A stretch of DNA of 64,000 nt from Actinomycetes bacterium (GTDB lineage: Bacteria; Actinomycetota; Acidimicrobiia; Acidimicrobiales; Palsa-688). The notes below the pieces were generated by a model. The model was not told where the DNA came from. It saw only the letters and a program-made list of their open reading frames with translations, and made no database searches. The position numbers and the translations under genes are program-made. Of this stretch, positions 25,737 through 33,917 are shown piece after piece (the first letter of the stretch is position 1; every line of letters starts with the position of its first letter). The stretch covers positions 19,808-83,807 of the forward strand of contig JAKBBA010000013.1 in NCBI GenBank assembly GCA_021808665.1, in the 5' to 3' direction.

Positions 25737-27212
25737 TCAGGATGCTGGTCGGTTTGTCGGCCTCCGCACGAACTGGCCAGTGGGTTCGCCGACGATTTTT
25801 CCGTTGTCTAGCACTTGGTGGCCTCTTAGGAAGGTATCGGTCACTCGGGCGGTCATGTCGAAGCCCTCGAATGGGGTGTACTCCTGGGATGATTCTGACT
25901 CTGCGGCCCGTACGGTCCAGGCGGCATTGGTGTCGACCAGGCAGAAGTCGGCGTCGTAGCCCACTTCGATTGTTCCTTTGGTGTGCAGACCGAACCGTTG
26001 TGCCGGATTCCATGAGACGAGTTCGGCTATCCGGCTTAGCGGCAACCCTCGCTTGGTGCCTTCGGTGATCAATCCGGCCAGCAGGTATTCGGTCCCACCG
26101 AACCCGGACTTGGCGACGAACACGTCGTCGCGGGGAGAGCCGAACTTCGTCTCGTCTTTACAGCAAGCATGGTCGCTGCAGACCCAGTCGAGTTCCCCAG
26201 CGATAAGATGGCTCCACAGCGCTTCGACGTCCTCGCGGGGTCGCAGGGGAGGGTTGACCTTGCCGCCGACGCCTGCAGCGGCTGTGTGTATGTCAGCTAG
26301 TAGATGCCCGATCGTCACTTCCCGGCGGAAGTCCACATGGGGGAACGTCTTGGCCATCAGTAGGGCCGCTTCTACCGCCTTGCGCGAGGACAAGTGCAAC
26401 AGGTTGATCTTGGAGAGGCCGGTTTCGTGCGCCAGGTAGGAGGCTATCGTGACAGCCAGGCCTTCTGAGTGAGGGGGGCGAGAGGCGTGGTAGGCCTCCA
26501 AGCCGCTAAGGCGCCCTTCCTCTTCGACAATACGAGTGTAGGCAGCCATTATGTCGGCCGTTTCGCAGTGCAATGAGAGGGATATGTCGTCGGCTATTCC
26601 CGCGAAACGGGCTTCTTCGCGAGCCTTTTGGATGCCTCGCATGATGAACTCGAAGTGCGCATAGTCGTAAGACTCTCCGTCTGGCAGCATCAGGAACTGC
26701 TCTTGTGAGGCGGACCTGCCGTGCAAGCCGTGCTTGCCGTAGAACATGAAGATCTTGAACGAAGGAATGCCGAAGTCCTCGATGAGCGACGGGATCTCGT
26801 CGATATGGCTACGCAGGATAGGAGCCACGTGGAACCCGTAATCTACGTACGCCCGTCCCGCCGCCGCGTCCAGCGCAAGCGGCATAACCTCGGAGTAGGG
26901 GCCGGAACGGTTCAGGTAGTAAGCCCCGGTTCGCAGATAGGTAATCCCAGTGGTTACACCGCCCTGAGCACAGGCCCGACTCTCTGTGACAGTGTCTTCG
27001 CTTAGGGGGTTGTAAATACCCCAGTGCTGGTGCACGTCTACCGCACCAGGGAACAAGTGGCGGCCTTTGCCGTCCACGACTGCGGCTGCCTCATCGACGG
27101 GAATCGAGGATTCGATACGAACGAAACGACCGTCCTGGATGCCCACCTCGAGGGCTTCGGGTGCCATACCTGGGCGCACCACGTTGACGTTTTTCACCAG
27201 CAGGTCGAGCAT
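25737..27212 (-). CDS. Dihydropyrimidinase/D-hydantoinase-like cyclic amidohydrolase
   Basis: Opens a cyclic amide or ureide ring with a binuclear metal centre. In 491 aa the amidohydrolase ligands are placed as expected: DVHQHWG (about residues 59-65), the carboxylated Lys in PSFKIFMFYG (about 150), LHCET, LLHLSS, and the Asp in WVCSDHACC. It resembles hydantoinase/allantoinase proteins, but the true substrate cannot be read from the sequence. It is the last gene of a minus-strand operon (CoA-transferase, cyclase, PrpD, hydrolase). Confidence 0.85.
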   Translation of the reverse strand: MLDLLVKNVNVVRPGMAPEALEVGIQDGRFVRIESSIPVDEAAAVVDGKGRHLFPGAVDVHQHWGIYNPLSEDTVTESRACAQGGVTTGITYLRTGAYYLNRSGPYSEVMPLALDAAAGRAYVDYGFHVAPILRSHIDEIPSLIEDFGIPSFKIFMFYGKHGLHGRSASQEQFLMLPDGESYDYAHFEFIMRGIQKAREEARFAGIADDISLSLHCETADIMAAYTRIVEEEGRLSGLEAYHASRPPHSEGLAVTIASYLAHETGLSKINLLHLSSRKAVEAALLMAKTFPHVDFRREVTIGHLLADIHTAAAGVGGKVNPPLRPREDVEALWSHLIAGELDWVCSDHACCKDETKFGSPRDDVFVAKSGFGGTEYLLAGLITEGTKRGLPLSRIAELVSWNPAQRFGLHTKGTIEVGYDADFCLVDTNAAWTVRAAESESSQEYTPFEGFDMTARVTDTFLRGHQVLDNGKIVGEPTGQFVRRPTNRPAS

Positions 27213-27237
27213 TTAGTTCTCCTTAGTCTTTCTCTGT

Positions 27238-28680
27238 TCAGGTAGGTAATTCAGACGCACCGTCGTTAGTCCGTTCGAAAGCAAGCGCGTCGAAGAGAGG
27301 AGCCACCGACGGCGACTCGGCTAGGCCGCCAACAAGGTTCTCAAGCCGCTTCACGGCGCTTGGTTGTAGGACCCGGCCAGCGTTGTCGGAGAATTTGAGA
27401 GCGAGCTCGGCGAAGCTGAGAGGACGGCCCGGTCCGCCGCGGTTGGTCAATATCTTTGTCACCTGCTCAGAGCCGTCGACCAGAGTGCTTCGAAGGACGC
27501 ACGGAAACTGGGAAGGGAAGATCGCCGTGCACTCGGCGTCGGCGACTACCTCGACCTTTCCCATTATCTCTCGCCTCAGCGGGTCCTTGGCTAATTCGTC
27601 CGTGTAGTCGTCGAGCGAAGCCCCCAAGCCGGACCCACCGAGCAGTCCGACGGCGACCGCATAGGGCCCGCTGAACTGGGCCATGTAGCCGGTCTCGGGC
27701 GTACGCTTCAGTTCTATCGGCTCGCCTACGGTCCTCACGATGGACTCTGCGACACCCACTTGGACGTGCCGGATATCCCCAGGTTGGACGCCCTGCTGGC
27801 GCAGAGCTGAGGCGGCGTCGATGATCGTGTGGGTGAAGTGATTGGCAGGGTAGGGCTTGAAGAAAATGCCAGGAACCTCCCAACGTTCCCCAAGGCCGGC
27901 GGTGATCCACTCCGGGTAGAACTCGCCGTGCAACCAGGCTTCGAAAAAGCCGAAGCGCCCTTCGAGGACTGTCGGAGGGCCGGTGAAGCCGGCCTTCACG
28001 AGGCCCACTGCGGACATGGCGCTGTGCGCAGCCCACCCGCAGTGCATTCGCTTGACCGTCCCCCCGGTACGGTTTGCTTCGATCACTCCCGACCCCATCG
28101 ACGCCGCCAGTCCGATGGCGTTCACCAAGCCGTCTTCATCCAAACCTGACAGGAGCCCAGCAGCGACCGCCGACCCCAGCGTCCCGCATATGGAAGTGGC
28201 GTGCTGACCGTGTTCGAAGAAAATGTTACGGCCGGTCGCCTCGTCGTAGCCGGCCATACCCAACCGGACGCACACCTCGAGCCCGCAGGCGACAGCAGCG
28301 ATCAGTTCCCTCCCCGACCGGAAGTTGGCCTCAGCCGCGGCAAGAGCCGCCGGCACCACCGAGGCGCTCGGATGCAGGACTGACGGTAGGTGGGTATCGT
28401 CGTAGTCCAGCGAATGCGCCAGCGTGCCGTTGACGAGACCGGCGAGAGCCCCTGGCAGAGGGTCTGGTATACCGATCGCGTGCGCTTCAGGTCGGCCGCC
28501 CTGGCTGAGCGCATACCGGCGAACGGAGTCACTCGTGTCTAGTGCACTGGCGGCAACGCATATACCGAGAATGTCAAGAACCCTCTTGGCGACGCTTTCG
28601 ACCACGTCAGTCGGTAGGGCGTCGAAGGTTTGCTCTACGGCGAACCGGGCCACCTGGCGTGCTAGTGGCTGCTCGCTCAC
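27238..28680 (-). CDS. MmgE/PrpD family protein 1
   Basis: Member of the family that includes 2-methylcitrate dehydratase, cis-aconitate decarboxylase and iminodisuccinate epimerase. Landmarks in 480 aa: SLDYDDTHLPSVLHPSASVVPAAL near residue 95, GHQ-like HGQHATSICGTLGSA, and the C-terminal KPYPANHFTHTIIDAA, where the active-site Lys and His are expected. The exact reaction (dehydration, decarboxylation or epimerisation of a di- or tricarboxylate) is not predictable. It is coupled to the upstream cyclase gene by a 4-bp overlap. Confidence 0.87.
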   Translation of the reverse strand: MSEQPLARQVARFAVEQTFDALPTDVVESVAKRVLDILGICVAASALDTSDSVRRYALSQGGRPEAHAIGIPDPLPGALAGLVNGTLAHSLDYDDTHLPSVLHPSASVVPAALAAAEANFRSGRELIAAVACGLEVCVRLGMAGYDEATGRNIFFEHGQHATSICGTLGSAVAAGLLSGLDEDGLVNAIGLAASMGSGVIEANRTGGTVKRMHCGWAAHSAMSAVGLVKAGFTGPPTVLEGRFGFFEAWLHGEFYPEWITAGLGERWEVPGIFFKPYPANHFTHTIIDAASALRQQGVQPGDIRHVQVGVAESIVRTVGEPIELKRTPETGYMAQFSGPYAVAVGLLGGSGLGASLDDYTDELAKDPLRREIMGKVEVVADAECTAIFPSQFPCVLRSTLVDGSEQVTKILTNRGGPGRPLSFAELALKFSDNAGRVLQPSAVKRLENLVGGLAESPSVAPLFDALAFERTNDGASELPT

Positions 28681-29501
28681 GGTCGCTGGCCAGATATCAC
28701 TGCAAGGGGCCGCAGCGGTGACCCGGTAGCTCCCACCAAATTGAGAGGGCTGGCAATGAAGGTGAACTCTCTCACCTTTGCCTGGCTAAGACCCTCCAGG
28801 TCCAAGGCCTCGATAATGTAGATGCCTCTTTCCACCAACAGGACACGGTGTGCTGGCAGAAGGGCGTGCCCGCCGCCCGGTGCCAGCCGCTCGAAGGCTA
28901 TCGTGTCAGCCCCAGCTGCGATCACCCCGGTGTCGGCGATCCACTCTGCGCCAGCCTCGCTCACGCCCGGAACCCCCGAGTCGCGACCTACGTAGGCTTC
29001 GGTTCCCTCCGCGAAGTGCTGCCCCCAACCGCTGCGCACCAACACGACGTCTTGTGGTCCAGGACGCACACCGTGATGATCGACGGTTCTCTCCAAGTCC
29101 TCGACGGTTATCTCGTATCCGGGGGCGCAGACGTCGACTCCCAACGCCGCTGGAACGTCTAGCAGTACTCCCCTTCGGACCATCGGCTCGATGGTGTGCA
29201 CTCCGTGGCGCATGAAGCGACCACCGGACTGCTCGGAGGACGCGTCGGCTCCACCGTGCAAGCATCCACCGAAGGACACGTGCGCAAGCGAATCGATGTG
29301 AGTTCCAACGTGCGTTCCCGTTACGAGTAGGTCGTTAGCGGCGGAGCTGCCGTCAGATCGAAGCGAGTCTCCGTGACGGCGCGGCAACGTGTGCCAGTAC
29401 TGAGGGTGATTAGGCGACTGGGGCATTCCGACGAACATGGGCCGGCCCAGGTCGAACACCGTCACTCCGGCGCGCACCGCAGTCAACAAGACGTCGCTCA
29501 C
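28677..29501 (-). CDS. Cyclase family protein (kynurenine formamidase-like metal hydrolase)
   Basis: KynB/isatin hydrolase-like amidase. The metal motif is THVGTHIDSLAHV, close to the family HxGTHxDxPxH with Leu for Pro. The GTG at 29501 is chosen because it overlaps the stop of the CoA-transferase (GTGA); the longer frame to 29639 has an Arg-rich, non-family N-terminus. The family hydrolyses amides or cyclic lactam-like substrates. Within this cluster it is likely to act on an amide intermediate rather than N-formylkynurenine, as the kyn genes lie 20 kb away. Confidence 0.82.
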   Translation of the reverse strand: MSDVLLTAVRAGVTVFDLGRPMFVGMPQSPNHPQYWHTLPRRHGDSLRSDGSSAANDLLVTGTHVGTHIDSLAHVSFGGCLHGGADASSEQSGGRFMRHGVHTIEPMVRRGVLLDVPAALGVDVCAPGYEITVEDLERTVDHHGVRPGPQDVVLVRSGWGQHFAEGTEAYVGRDSGVPGVSEAGAEWIADTGVIAAGADTIAFERLAPGGGHALLPAHRVLLVERGIYIIEALDLEGLSQAKVREFTFIASPLNLVGATGSPLRPLAVISGQRP

Positions 29502-30730
29502 CGCACCACACCCCTTTCGCGCAACTCTTCCACTTCCTCGGCGGACAATCCCGCCTCGCCCGTCAGGACTTCGTCTGTATCTTCTCCGTGGCGCCTGCCA
29601 GGGAACTTGATACGCCCCGGGGTCTGCGACATGCGCCACAAGACGTTGTGCATGAGAACCGAACCGAGGTCATCGTCGGGAACCTCTGTCAGCATCTCCG
29701 TAGCCCGGACGTGTACATCCTCCACAAGGTCCCGAGCGTCATAGACGGGAGCTATCGCGGCGTCAGCCTTGTAGAACGCTTCGAGCACCTCTTCGCGGTC
29801 CCTTTGTGCGATCCAACTGCCGACGTATTCGTCTAGTTCATCCACATGGCTGAATCTGCCGGACCCGGTAGCAAACCAGGGCTCGTCGACCACCTCTGGG
29901 TGACCGACGAGGCGCATCACCCGCTCGGCGATCTGCTGGGCGCTGGTCGAAACAGCGACCCAAGACCCGTCCTTTGTGCGGTAGGTGTTGCGCGGAGCGT
30001 TGTTCGTAGAGCGGTTTCCGTGACGGGTCTCGATGATCCCGGTATGGTGGTAGACGCTGGGAGCTGGACCTACCGCCGTCATGATCGGCTCCAAGATATT
30101 CAGGTCGATCACCTGGCCCTTCCCACCGCCCACCTCCCGGTGGCGAAGAGCTGCCAAGATCGCTGCCACGCCTGAGATTCCGCAGATAGTGTCCGCCAGG
30201 CCGAACGCCGGCAGGGTCGGAGGTCCCGAAGCCTCTCCGGTCATATGAGCGAAGCCGCTCATAGCCTCCGCTAACGTGCCGAAACCCGGCCTGGACGCGT
30301 AAGGACCGGTCTGGCCAAAACCGGTCACGCGCAAAACAATCAGGCCGGGATTAACCCCGTGCAACCGCTCGGGACCGATCCCCCATCGTTCTAGAGTCCC
30401 CGGGCGAAAATTCTCGACCACCACATCCGCCTTGCGGACCAGGCGCAGGAACACTTCGGCGCCCTGCGGGTCGCCTAGGTTCAAGCCGACTGTGCGCTTG
30501 TTGCGGGCTACCTCTTTCCACCACAAAGGTACGCCCTGATGCTGCTGTCCGTGCCCGCGTAGGTTATCCCCGTGGACAGGGTGCTCGATCTTGACTACGT
30601 CTGCGCCGAAGTCCCCCAGGATCTGGCAGCACAAAGGTCCGGCGAGAATCGAAGATGCGTCGATCACCCGCAACCCCTCAAGAGCCTGAGGCCGTTCCTG
30701 TTCACGAGCTTGTTCCGTTAAATGAAACAT
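29498..30730 (-). CDS. CaiB/BaiF family CoA-transferase (class III)
   Basis: Transfers CoA between carboxylic acids. Key elements are LRVIDASSILAGPLC near the N-terminus, FGADVVKIEHP, NKRTVGLNL, VVENFRPGTLERWG, and the catalytic Asp in AFGLADTICGISG. The ATG at 30730 is preferred to the upstream one at 30784, because a TTGGCG-N17-TATACT promoter ends just before it. It is the first gene of a four-gene minus-strand operon and diverges from a CoA-ester lyase, matching a CoA-activation then cleavage scheme. Confidence 0.88.
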   Translation of the reverse strand: MFHLTEQAREQERPQALEGLRVIDASSILAGPLCCQILGDFGADVVKIEHPVHGDNLRGHGQQHQGVPLWWKEVARNKRTVGLNLGDPQGAEVFLRLVRKADVVVENFRPGTLERWGIGPERLHGVNPGLIVLRVTGFGQTGPYASRPGFGTLAEAMSGFAHMTGEASGPPTLPAFGLADTICGISGVAAILAALRHREVGGGKGQVIDLNILEPIMTAVGPAPSVYHHTGIIETRHGNRSTNNAPRNTYRTKDGSWVAVSTSAQQIAERVMRLVGHPEVVDEPWFATGSGRFSHVDELDEYVGSWIAQRDREEVLEAFYKADAAIAPVYDARDLVEDVHVRATEMLTEVPDDDLGSVLMHNVLWRMSQTPGRIKFPGRRHGEDTDEVLTGEAGLSAEEVEELRERGVVR

Positions 30731-30740
30731 CTTTTCATTT
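30720..30740. promoter_or_regulatory. 21-bp IclR/KdgR-like palindromic operator
   Basis: Perfect 8-bp arms AAATGAAA and TTTCATTT with a 5-bp centre. It resembles the boxes bound by the IclR-family repressor KdgR of enterobacteria. It covers the predicted transcription start and start codon of the CoA-transferase gene. The only IclR-family regulator in the window lies about 2.3 kb away in the same cluster and is the natural candidate ligand. Confidence 0.55.
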
Positions 30741-30769
30741 AGTATAACCTGCTGTTGGCCGTCCGCCAA
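30741..30769 (-). promoter_or_regulatory. Sigma-70-like promoter for the CoA-transferase operon
   Basis: On the minus strand, -35 TTGGCG (30764-30769) and -10 TATACT (30741-30746) are separated by 17 bp. The start point would lie near 30734, only a few bases before the ATG at 30730, so the message would be leaderless or nearly so. The adjoining palindrome would block it. Confidence 0.5.
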
Positions 30770-30786
30770 CCCGACAGGAGGCATCG

Positions 30787-31641
30787 ATGGAGTCAGCGGA
30801 CTCGTTCCTGCGCAGCTATCTCTACGTTCCAGGAGTCGACGAGCACCGCATAACGAAAGCCCTGGATGGTCCCGCTGACGCGGTTGTCATCGACTTGGAG
30901 GACGCTGTGGCTCTCGACCGAAAGTCACAAGCCCGGCGCATGGCAGGAGACGTTATATCGGCACCTCATGATAAGCCCGTCTTCGTCCGGATCAACTCGT
31001 TCGCGAGCGGCCTCGCAGACCAGGACATGGCAGAGTTGCACGGGCCAGGTCTTAGCGGAATTCGGCTGCCGAAGACGGAAAGCGCCGACCAGGTCAACCG
31101 GGTCGCGGTAACAGTCGGCGGGCGGTCCCGACGTGTTGCAGTCGTGGCGCTGATCGAGTCCGCTCTAGGACTGGAAAGAGCCGCCTCCATCGCCGCTGCC
31201 GAAGGAGTTACTGCTCTTGCCCTGGGCGAGGCCGACCTAGGCGCGGACCTCGGCGTTACCTCCGACGAGGGCCTCCTGTACTCACGATCGCGTTGCGTCG
31301 CAGCGGCTCGCGCCTCTGACAAGATCGCCATACAGAGCGTATACAGCGACCTCGGCGACCTCGACGGACTCGCAAAGTCCACGTTGCGGGGTCGTCAGCT
31401 CGGCTTCACGGGCCGCTCGGCCATACACCCATCTCAGGTGAACGTCATCAACGACGTCCTCACACCTACTGACGAGGAACGCCACCAGGCCGAGGAGATC
31501 ATCGGCGCCTACCAGCGCAGCGTCGAGCTGGGATCCGGCGTCGCCGTCACCGCCAACGGGCGCTTCATCGACGAAGCCGTGGTCCGCTCGGCCCGCACGG
31601 TCTTGCGCTTAGCCGAGCTGTCCCAACGTAATCGGGCCTAA
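30787..31641 (+). CDS. HpcH/HpaI (CitE-like) CoA-ester lyase 1
   Basis: Mg-dependent retro-aldol or Claisen-type lyase of the citrate lyase beta family, such as citramalyl-CoA or malyl-CoA lyase. In 284 aa: YLYVPGVDEHRITKALDG, AVVIDLEDAVALDRKSQAR (Mg/CoA site), FVRINSFASG, ALIESALGLERAASIA with the catalytic Glu, and ALGEADLGADLG with the Mg Asp. AGGAGG lies just upstream of the ATG. Divergent from the CoA-transferase gene and convergent with PrpD 2 (4-bp overlap of the 3' ends). Confidence 0.88.
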   Translation: MESADSFLRSYLYVPGVDEHRITKALDGPADAVVIDLEDAVALDRKSQARRMAGDVISAPHDKPVFVRINSFASGLADQDMAELHGPGLSGIRLPKTESADQVNRVAVTVGGRSRRVAVVALIESALGLERAASIAAAEGVTALALGEADLGADLGVTSDEGLLYSRSRCVAAARASDKIAIQSVYSDLGDLDGLAKSTLRGRQLGFTGRSAIHPSQVNVINDVLTPTDEERHQAEEIIGAYQRSVELGSGVAVTANGRFIDEAVVRSARTVLRLAELSQRNRA

Positions 31642-33014
31642 AATGGGCTGGGATCAGCGCGAAGCCCTCGCAGTACCGAACCGACAGCTGCCGGCCCTTC
31701 AGTCTCCAGACGAGCGACGGCATCCATGACAAGGGTCGCTTGGTCTGATCCCACCGACCTTGACAGCAGGTCGAAAGGTTTGCTGCTCACACGGGCGTCG
31801 TCGAGGGCGTCAGGACCGTCCCCGCGGGGTCGCGACGCTGCCGCCTCGACGACGCTCCCATCAGCTTTGAACACTGTGACCACAGCCGGCCGTCCAGCAG
31901 GGTAACCACCGTCAAGCGCCGGGTCGGATCTGACCTCAACCCGCCCGGCCAGATCTCTCACTGTCCGGTCCGTCGTCCAGCGTTCCGAGAAGCTACCGAC
32001 GGTAAGGGATCCCGACACCAAAGCGACAGCCACCGTGAAAGGAATGCTGAAGCGGGCGGCGAGGTCTCCCTCGGGTGTAGCGTGATCGAAGGCCGAGGCG
32101 GCCGTGTAGGTCCTGACGACCACTCTTTCGACGCTGCCCGGTTCGAAGGTCTCGTCTCTCAGCAGGTCCTCCACAGCGTCGTTGATCCCGTGGAGATGCG
32201 CGCAGGTTGGGTGCCGTTTTATGTAACCGTCAAGCACCTTGTAGTTCCCCCAAGTCGACCCGAACAAGCCATCCACTAACCGGCTCTGGTCCGCCTTCGC
32301 TCCTAGCGCTGGAAGATAGTACCGTTCGAGGGTACCCACTGGGGCTCGCAGCCCTGCCACCGCTGACGTGCCCGTCACGACCGCAGACTGGACAGCCATT
32401 CCGAGGAGAAGGTGCTGACCGGTAGCTCCGCCGAACACGGTTTCAGCGTCAGGCCTAAACGGAACGGCAGCCGCCAGGTCGATAGCGGCAGCGACCACCT
32501 CCACGTCCCCGGCTGAACAGACATGAGCCACGCCAGCGGCGGCGCCAATAGGGCCCCACGTACCGATATCGTGCACACCGCCGGGAGTTCCGCCCATAGC
32601 TTCGCCGACCCTTACGCCGATCTCATAGCCCGACAAGATCGCTGCGAGAGTTTCCGCACCCGACGATCCGCAAGCCTCAGCAGCAGCTAAGACCGCTGGA
32701 ACGACGTGCGCGGCTGGGTGGCCTTTTGCGCCGCGGTGGCCGTCTTGGAGCTGCTCTGCTGCTACCGGCATGGCATTTATCAGGGCGGCCAGGGGAGCTG
32801 ATTGGCCTTCGACACGACCGATAACACTCGCCGGCCCACTCCCGCCAGCAAGCAGGGCCGTCGCTGCGGCTCTGACCTCCGGACGGTTGAACGCCGAGAC
32901 TGCAGCTGCGAGCACGTCGGCTACGAGGAAGACGACCCGACGACGTACCGGTTCCGGTGCGCTGCGAAACGGCTCACTACCCGCCTTGGCCAAAAGCTCC
33001 GCAGCAGTGATCAT
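31638..33014 (-). CDS. MmgE/PrpD family protein 2
   Basis: Second paralogue in the cluster. The ATG at 33014 is chosen because it overlaps the iclR stop (ATGA) and gives the family N-terminus ITAAELLAKAG; the longer frame to 33089 adds unrelated residues. Landmarks: AEQLQDGHRGAKGHPAAHVV (equivalent to the DDTH...HPS block but with a different ligand set), and KRHPTCAHLHGINDAVEDLL near residue 290. The changed D/H motif suggests a reaction differing from paralogue 1. Function otherwise unknown. Confidence 0.83.
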   Translation of the reverse strand: MITAAELLAKAGSEPFRSAPEPVRRRVVFLVADVLAAAVSAFNRPEVRAAATALLAGGSGPASVIGRVEGQSAPLAALINAMPVAAEQLQDGHRGAKGHPAAHVVPAVLAAAEACGSSGAETLAAILSGYEIGVRVGEAMGGTPGGVHDIGTWGPIGAAAGVAHVCSAGDVEVVAAAIDLAAAVPFRPDAETVFGGATGQHLLLGMAVQSAVVTGTSAVAGLRAPVGTLERYYLPALGAKADQSRLVDGLFGSTWGNYKVLDGYIKRHPTCAHLHGINDAVEDLLRDETFEPGSVERVVVRTYTAASAFDHATPEGDLAARFSIPFTVAVALVSGSLTVGSFSERWTTDRTVRDLAGRVEVRSDPALDGGYPAGRPAVVTVFKADGSVVEAAASRPRGDGPDALDDARVSSKPFDLLSRSVGSDQATLVMDAVARLETEGPAAVGSVLRGLRADPSPF

Positions 33015-33808
33015 TTCGGGCTGCCAGCGACGTGGTAGCCGAGCTGTGCCGACAAACGCATGGTGGTCACCATCAGTTGAGCGGCGCACTCTTGGATCTC
33101 GCAGGCCATACGATCAGCCGGGCCACACACGCTGACCACTGCTACCGGTAGTCCCCGAGCGTCGAACACCGGTGCCGCAACCGAGCCTGCTCCCACCTGG
33201 CGCTCGCCTAGCGACTGGGCCCAACCCCTCGCACGGATAGCGGCTAGCTCCGTCCGCAACTGGGTGACGTCGGTGATCGTCTTCTCGGTGACTTCTTCTA
33301 GCTTTCCTGAGAGATACCTGTCCACTTCCTCGGCGGGCAAAAAGGCCAGAAATGCCTTAGACGAAGCCCCGGCATGAAGCGGATGGGCCATACCCAACTG
33401 GACCGACATCAGCACCTCCCGTTCCGGAGTGACCTGGTCCACGTAGATCCTCTCGTCTCCACTGCGAACCGACAGCGTCGCCGTCTCGTCAGTCGCCCGA
33501 GACAACGCTGACAGTTCCGGGTAAGCCATGTTACGGATATCAAGACGGCCCTGATAGCGGGCTCCAAGCCCCAAGAGGGTGGGACCCAGGCAGTATTTCC
33601 GTGACACCGGGTCCAACTCCAGGAGGCTCTTGTTGCGAAACGACAGCAGGATCCGGTGCACGGTGGACTTGGACATTCCCAGAGCAGTAGCGATCTCAGT
33701 CACTCCGAGCTGCGGCGATGACGAACTGGCAAACAGGAGAAGTATGTCAGCGGCTCGCTCAACCGTCGACGCCGAGTTACCACTGCTCTCCACCCGTTGA
33801 ACAGACAT
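33011..33808 (-). CDS. IclR family transcriptional regulator
   Basis: A 265-aa regulator with an N-terminal winged HTH (STVERAADILLLFASSSS, VTEIATALGMSKSTVHRILL, about 15-55) and a C-terminal IclR effector domain (ETATLSVRSGDERIYVDQV, LHAGASSKAFLAFL, GWAQSLGERQVGAGSVAAPV). It lies between the ABC importer and PrpD 2 and is presumably the local switch of the catabolic island, sensing a pathway intermediate. Two palindrome types in the island could be its sites. Confidence 0.92.
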   Translation of the reverse strand: MSVQRVESSGNSASTVERAADILLLFASSSSPQLGVTEIATALGMSKSTVHRILLSFRNKSLLELDPVSRKYCLGPTLLGLGARYQGRLDIRNMAYPELSALSRATDETATLSVRSGDERIYVDQVTPEREVLMSVQLGMAHPLHAGASSKAFLAFLPAEEVDRYLSGKLEEVTEKTITDVTQLRTELAAIRARGWAQSLGERQVGAGSVAAPVFDARGLPVAVVSVCGPADRMACEIQECAAQLMVTTMRLSAQLGYHVAGSPK

Positions 33809-33858
33809 CGTCGATTACTAGCCTTCTCGTCTCTACTCGTCCCGCCGAGAGCAATGCC

Positions 33859-33893
33859 GGGGTGGAGACATAACCTACCTACGCCTCCACCCC
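33859..33893. terminator. Perfect 9-bp hairpin between the ABC binding protein and iclR
   Basis: GGGGTGGAG and CTCCACCCC form a perfect 9-bp stem around a 17-nt loop, just after the stop of the binding-protein gene on the minus strand. No U-run follows, so it is either a weak or Rho-assisted terminator or a stabilising structure that keeps importer mRNA levels above those of iclR. Confidence 0.45.
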
Positions 33894-33917
33894 GCATCTT
33901 AAAGGAAAGCCGGGTGT

